Shown here: piece by piece, positions 23,628 to 25,903 of the stretch | Layout of the letters: every line of letters starts with the position of its first letter | Numbering within the stretch: the first letter of the stretch is position 1 | Assembly: GCA_035527515.1 (NCBI GenBank) | Contig: DATLAJ010000014.1 | Location: forward strand, 1-25,903 | Source: a bacterium | Lineage (GTDB): Bacteria; B130-G9 | Direction: 5' to 3' | Length of the DNA stretch: 25,903 nt | Translations under genes and position numbers: made by a program | Notes under the pieces: model-generated | What the model saw: only the letters and a program-made list of their open reading frames with translations | Told to the model about the DNA's origin: nothing | Database searches by the model: none

Positions 23628-25622
23628 CTACTCTCCGTTCATGTAGTAGTTCATCTTCTCCCTCGACATGCGCATGTATCGAGGTTTGGCGAAAACGTGA
23701 AAGGGAGCATCGAAGCCTTCCCAGGTGGGCTTCTTCTCGTCTGTTTCTGCAAACCTCTCTCGCATCCCGACAACCGACGCCACCGTCACATCCGTCTGCC
23801 TCCCCCTAAAGCACAGCTTGATCGAATTAAGGTTCTCGGCAAAAACCCAATCAGCGAACGTGCCGACAGCTAGTCGATAGGTCCTTGTGGTCCCATCAGG
23901 AACCACCTCGAACTGAGCTCCGGAAGTTGTGATCCGGCCTGAGGCTACGTCCTTGGACCTCCAGGAGACCTCGCCAGTCAACCTGGCCTGAGTCCCTCCA
24001 GGAGAAGCCCGCATTCGGACAACGATCGTGTTGACCTCATCTGGGAGATTCGTGGGGCCAGACAGGACTAGGCACTTGCTTGAGTCCACCTGTCCATCAC
24101 CGATTCGCAAGGTGCTTTCGGTGGGGAATTGGAGAGCAATCGCGCCTGTAATGGGCAAAGCCTCCCTATGGAGAAGATCGCGTTTCAGGCGCCTGTCCTC
24201 ATGGAGTGAGCCGTTCTTGAATGTGTAGATGTAGAGCTTGTCGGGCGAGGGGAGCTCGCCTTGAGCGAGATTACGATACATCTGCTCAAACGGAAACGCC
24301 TCGACCTTCTGCCCACCATACATGAACGCAACGGGAGGGGTTAGGAAACACGGGATGGGCAACGCATTCACGGCGGCTTGCATGTTGACGACATAGACCT
24401 GGGTGCCGAAGGCCAGGCTCGGATGGTCAGCTTTGAGACGGACGGGCAGAGCGCCCATCTTGGAGGCGTTTCTGTCCCAAGCGGCGTTGCCTCGAAGCGT
24501 TGCGAACGAGTTCGTGCTGAATATGAAGACGAATAGAACGACCTGAACCAGGCGTAGTGCGAAGACAAGGTCTCGATTGACAGGTTTAGCCCCTGCCTCC
24601 CCAGACCATCTGTCCGAGAACCACTGAATCCAGTTTCTTGAGAGGACTGCGCCGAGCAACATGGCGAAGCCCAGCATTGGCAAGTAACCGCGCCAGACTT
24701 CAGGAATGTGCGCCGCGGGAAGGAGGGCGACGACGACAAACAGCGCGAGGAAACGGAGCGACCTACCCCCGAACACGAGCGCTAGGAGGAATATCACGAT
24801 TGCCCCCCATGCTCCGAACGGGTAGCCGAACCAGGCCAGATAGGCCTTGATACTGTGCATAAGCGATTGCGTGCCACCCAGGGCAGTTCGGTAATCGGCG
24901 ACGCTGCGATGTCTGGCGAAGCGGTATATGAAGTAGAGAATGGCTGTCCCCCAGAACGGGAGGTGGACCAACAGCTTACGCCAATCAAAGGGCCAGATAT
25001 TCTTAAAACCTCGAAGGTAATAAAAATCATACAGCAGGACAATCAGAGGGAACGAGAAAGCCATCTCCTTAGAGCATAAGGATACCCAAAAAAAGACGAC
25101 CGACAGCACGAGCAAGTATGGCCGGCCCTTGCGCCTCTTGTACTGCATGAACATCATAAGCGCAAGGATGTAGAAAAAGGACATGGAGAGGTCCCACCGC
25201 TCAGTGATCCACCTAACGTTCTCCGCTGCTCCGGAATGAGCGAGGAATAAAAAGGCGGCGAAAGCACTGGCGACAAGCCCCGTCCTGTCAGAGCCCAGGA
25301 TTCTCTTCAAAAGGAGGAATGCGAGCAGACAGTTGGCCATATGGAACAGGACGTTGACGATGTGATAGCCAGCTGGGTCCAGGCCAAAAACGTATTGCTC
25401 AATGCACCACATCAGACGGACAGCGCTTCTGGCATAATGGCCGCTCATCCAAGACGCATCGCCCCACAGGTTGTGAAGAAGAATGCGCATGTTGATCGGG
25501 CCGAGGTAGTCGAGCGTCTCGCCCATGAAAAAGGAGTGTATCGTCCCGTGGAAGAGCAATAGCGCGATCGCACCAAGAACGGCGATCAACACGAGATTTC
25601 TTAGGAAAGCCACTCTTTGCAT
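23628..25622 (-). CDS. GT-C-type integral membrane glycosyltransferase-like protein
   Basis: This 664-residue protein has about ten hydrophobic segments in residues 1-410 and a soluble C-terminal domain (about 410-664). The first large loop carries FMGETLDYLGP and, later, GYHIVNVLFHMANCLLAFLL, the pattern of PMT/TMTC-like GT-C enzymes that use lipid-linked sugars outside the membrane. The soluble part looks beta-rich (VVRMRASPGGTQARLTGEVS). The specific reaction is unknown. The ATG at 25622 follows AGGGATTAAGATT, an acceptable ribosome site. It converges on the GT9 gene with a 30-base gap and no terminator-like hairpin. Neighbouring glycosyltransferases suggest an envelope glycan role. Confidence 0.8.
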   Translation of the reverse strand: MQRVAFLRNLVLIAVLGAIALLLFHGTIHSFFMGETLDYLGPINMRILLHNLWGDASWMSGHYARSAVRLMWCIEQYVFGLDPAGYHIVNVLFHMANCLLAFLLLKRILGSDRTGLVASAFAAFLFLAHSGAAENVRWITERWDLSMSFFYILALMMFMQYKRRKGRPYLLVLSVVFFWVSLCSKEMAFSFPLIVLLYDFYYLRGFKNIWPFDWRKLLVHLPFWGTAILYFIYRFARHRSVADYRTALGGTQSLMHSIKAYLAWFGYPFGAWGAIVIFLLALVFGGRSLRFLALFVVVALLPAAHIPEVWRGYLPMLGFAMLLGAVLSRNWIQWFSDRWSGEAGAKPVNRDLVFALRLVQVVLFVFIFSTNSFATLRGNAAWDRNASKMGALPVRLKADHPSLAFGTQVYVVNMQAAVNALPIPCFLTPPVAFMYGGQKVEAFPFEQMYRNLAQGELPSPDKLYIYTFKNGSLHEDRRLKRDLLHREALPITGAIALQFPTESTLRIGDGQVDSSKCLVLSGPTNLPDEVNTIVVRMRASPGGTQARLTGEVSWRSKDVASGRITTSGAQFEVVPDGTTRTYRLAVGTFADWVFAENLNSIKLCFRGRQTDVTVASVVGMRERFAETDEKKPTWEGFDAPFHVFAKPRYMRMSREKMNYYMNGE

Positions 25623-25903
25623 AATCTTAATCCCTAAGCGGCGGCCCGACCCGAAAACCTGATGCTCGGTGTATTCTTATGTATAACATGCGGGTTGCTT
25701 GAAGCATGTTCGATGTGGGGAAAGTACATGGGCTGAGCCCTCATGTCAACCTGACTGCGACGCCCCAGTAATCAGATTGATCGTTTCTGAGGTTGAGCTC
25801 TGAAGCTGGCTGCCAGATAGGCACGGGAGTTCATGTCGACGGCCGAGTTGCTGCTTCTTTCAGCTAACGGGTGCGAACGAGGGGTGCAGGCTGTAATCCC
25901 CGA
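25623..25903. other. Upstream region of the GT-C gene with inverted repeat
   Basis: No gene is visible. AACATGC (25685-25691) and GCATGTT (25704-25710) form a perfect 7-bp inverted repeat with a 12-base spacer about 65 bases before the GT-C start, a possible operator. No paired -35/-10 of good spacing was found. Confidence 0.35.

Overview
The window looks like a chromosomal piece of an uncultured, GC-rich, Gram-negative bacterium. A heptosyltransferase-type GT9 enzyme, a lipoprotein with a clear lipobox and several Sec-type signal peptides argue for an outer membrane. I cannot name the phylum. The mix of a DUF2723/TPR membrane protein, secreted right-handed beta-helix proteins with a C-terminal fibronectin-like tail, an AAA/TPR signalling ATPase and many short dispersed palindromic repeats is typical of candidate-phylum or deltaproteobacteria-like metagenomic genomes. 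I see no tRNA, rRNA, CRISPR array, transposase or phage gene.

Layout. Positions 2-2470 (+) hold the 3' part of an AAA-ATPase with TPR repeats, including young 120-bp tandem units. A repeat-rich gap follows. Next come a TetR regulator (3032-3661, +), with a good sigma70 promoter and operator-like palindrome, and a radical SAM/SPASM-like enzyme (3734-5209, +). Converging on them is a minus-strand pair: a polyprenyl diphosphate synthase, then the AmmeMemoRadiSam radical SAM enzyme amrS, with overlapping ends (7556-5462). After another repeat-bearing gap lies a minus-strand group reading from 12925 to 8118: a lipoprotein, a secreted protein of unknown function, a PaaI-like thioesterase and a DUF2723 membrane protein with TPRs. 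It is preceded by a TTGACA-17-TACTTT promoter.

The most interesting part is 18376-13419 on the minus strand. Two tandem copies of a ~150-bp unit, each with a TTGACA-17-TATAGT promoter and a short leader reading frame, sit upstream of a secreted beta-helix protein gene. Then come a ~39-residue peptide gene, a second beta-helix gene, a ~42-residue paralogous peptide gene, and a strong rho-independent terminator. The peptides share an almost invariant body (TYEAPKVxTxDN, then MLMAALGPSISCTGFGGAV) and end in a short variable tail with a terminal Cys. They look like precursors of a modified peptide (RiPP-like) or some other conserved small product. I know of no described system with this architecture, but no maturation enzyme or exporter lies inside the operon. 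The only candidate maturase in the window is the radical SAM/SPASM-like protein about 10 kb away, on the other strand.

On the right, a plus-strand run encodes ComEC (whose C-terminal metallo-beta-lactamase-like domain has lost its metal ligands), a GT4 and a GT9 glycosyltransferase. A minus-strand GT-C-type membrane glycosyltransferase converges on them.

At DNA level the window is littered with short dispersed repeats: a 34-bp exact duplicate, a GTAGGGGCAG...GTCTGCCC palindrome family, a GCTGCCAAC...AACAGCC family and a CCCC-AAAGGGG-TTAAC-TAGCCGT family. Members of two of them lie in frame inside coding genes.
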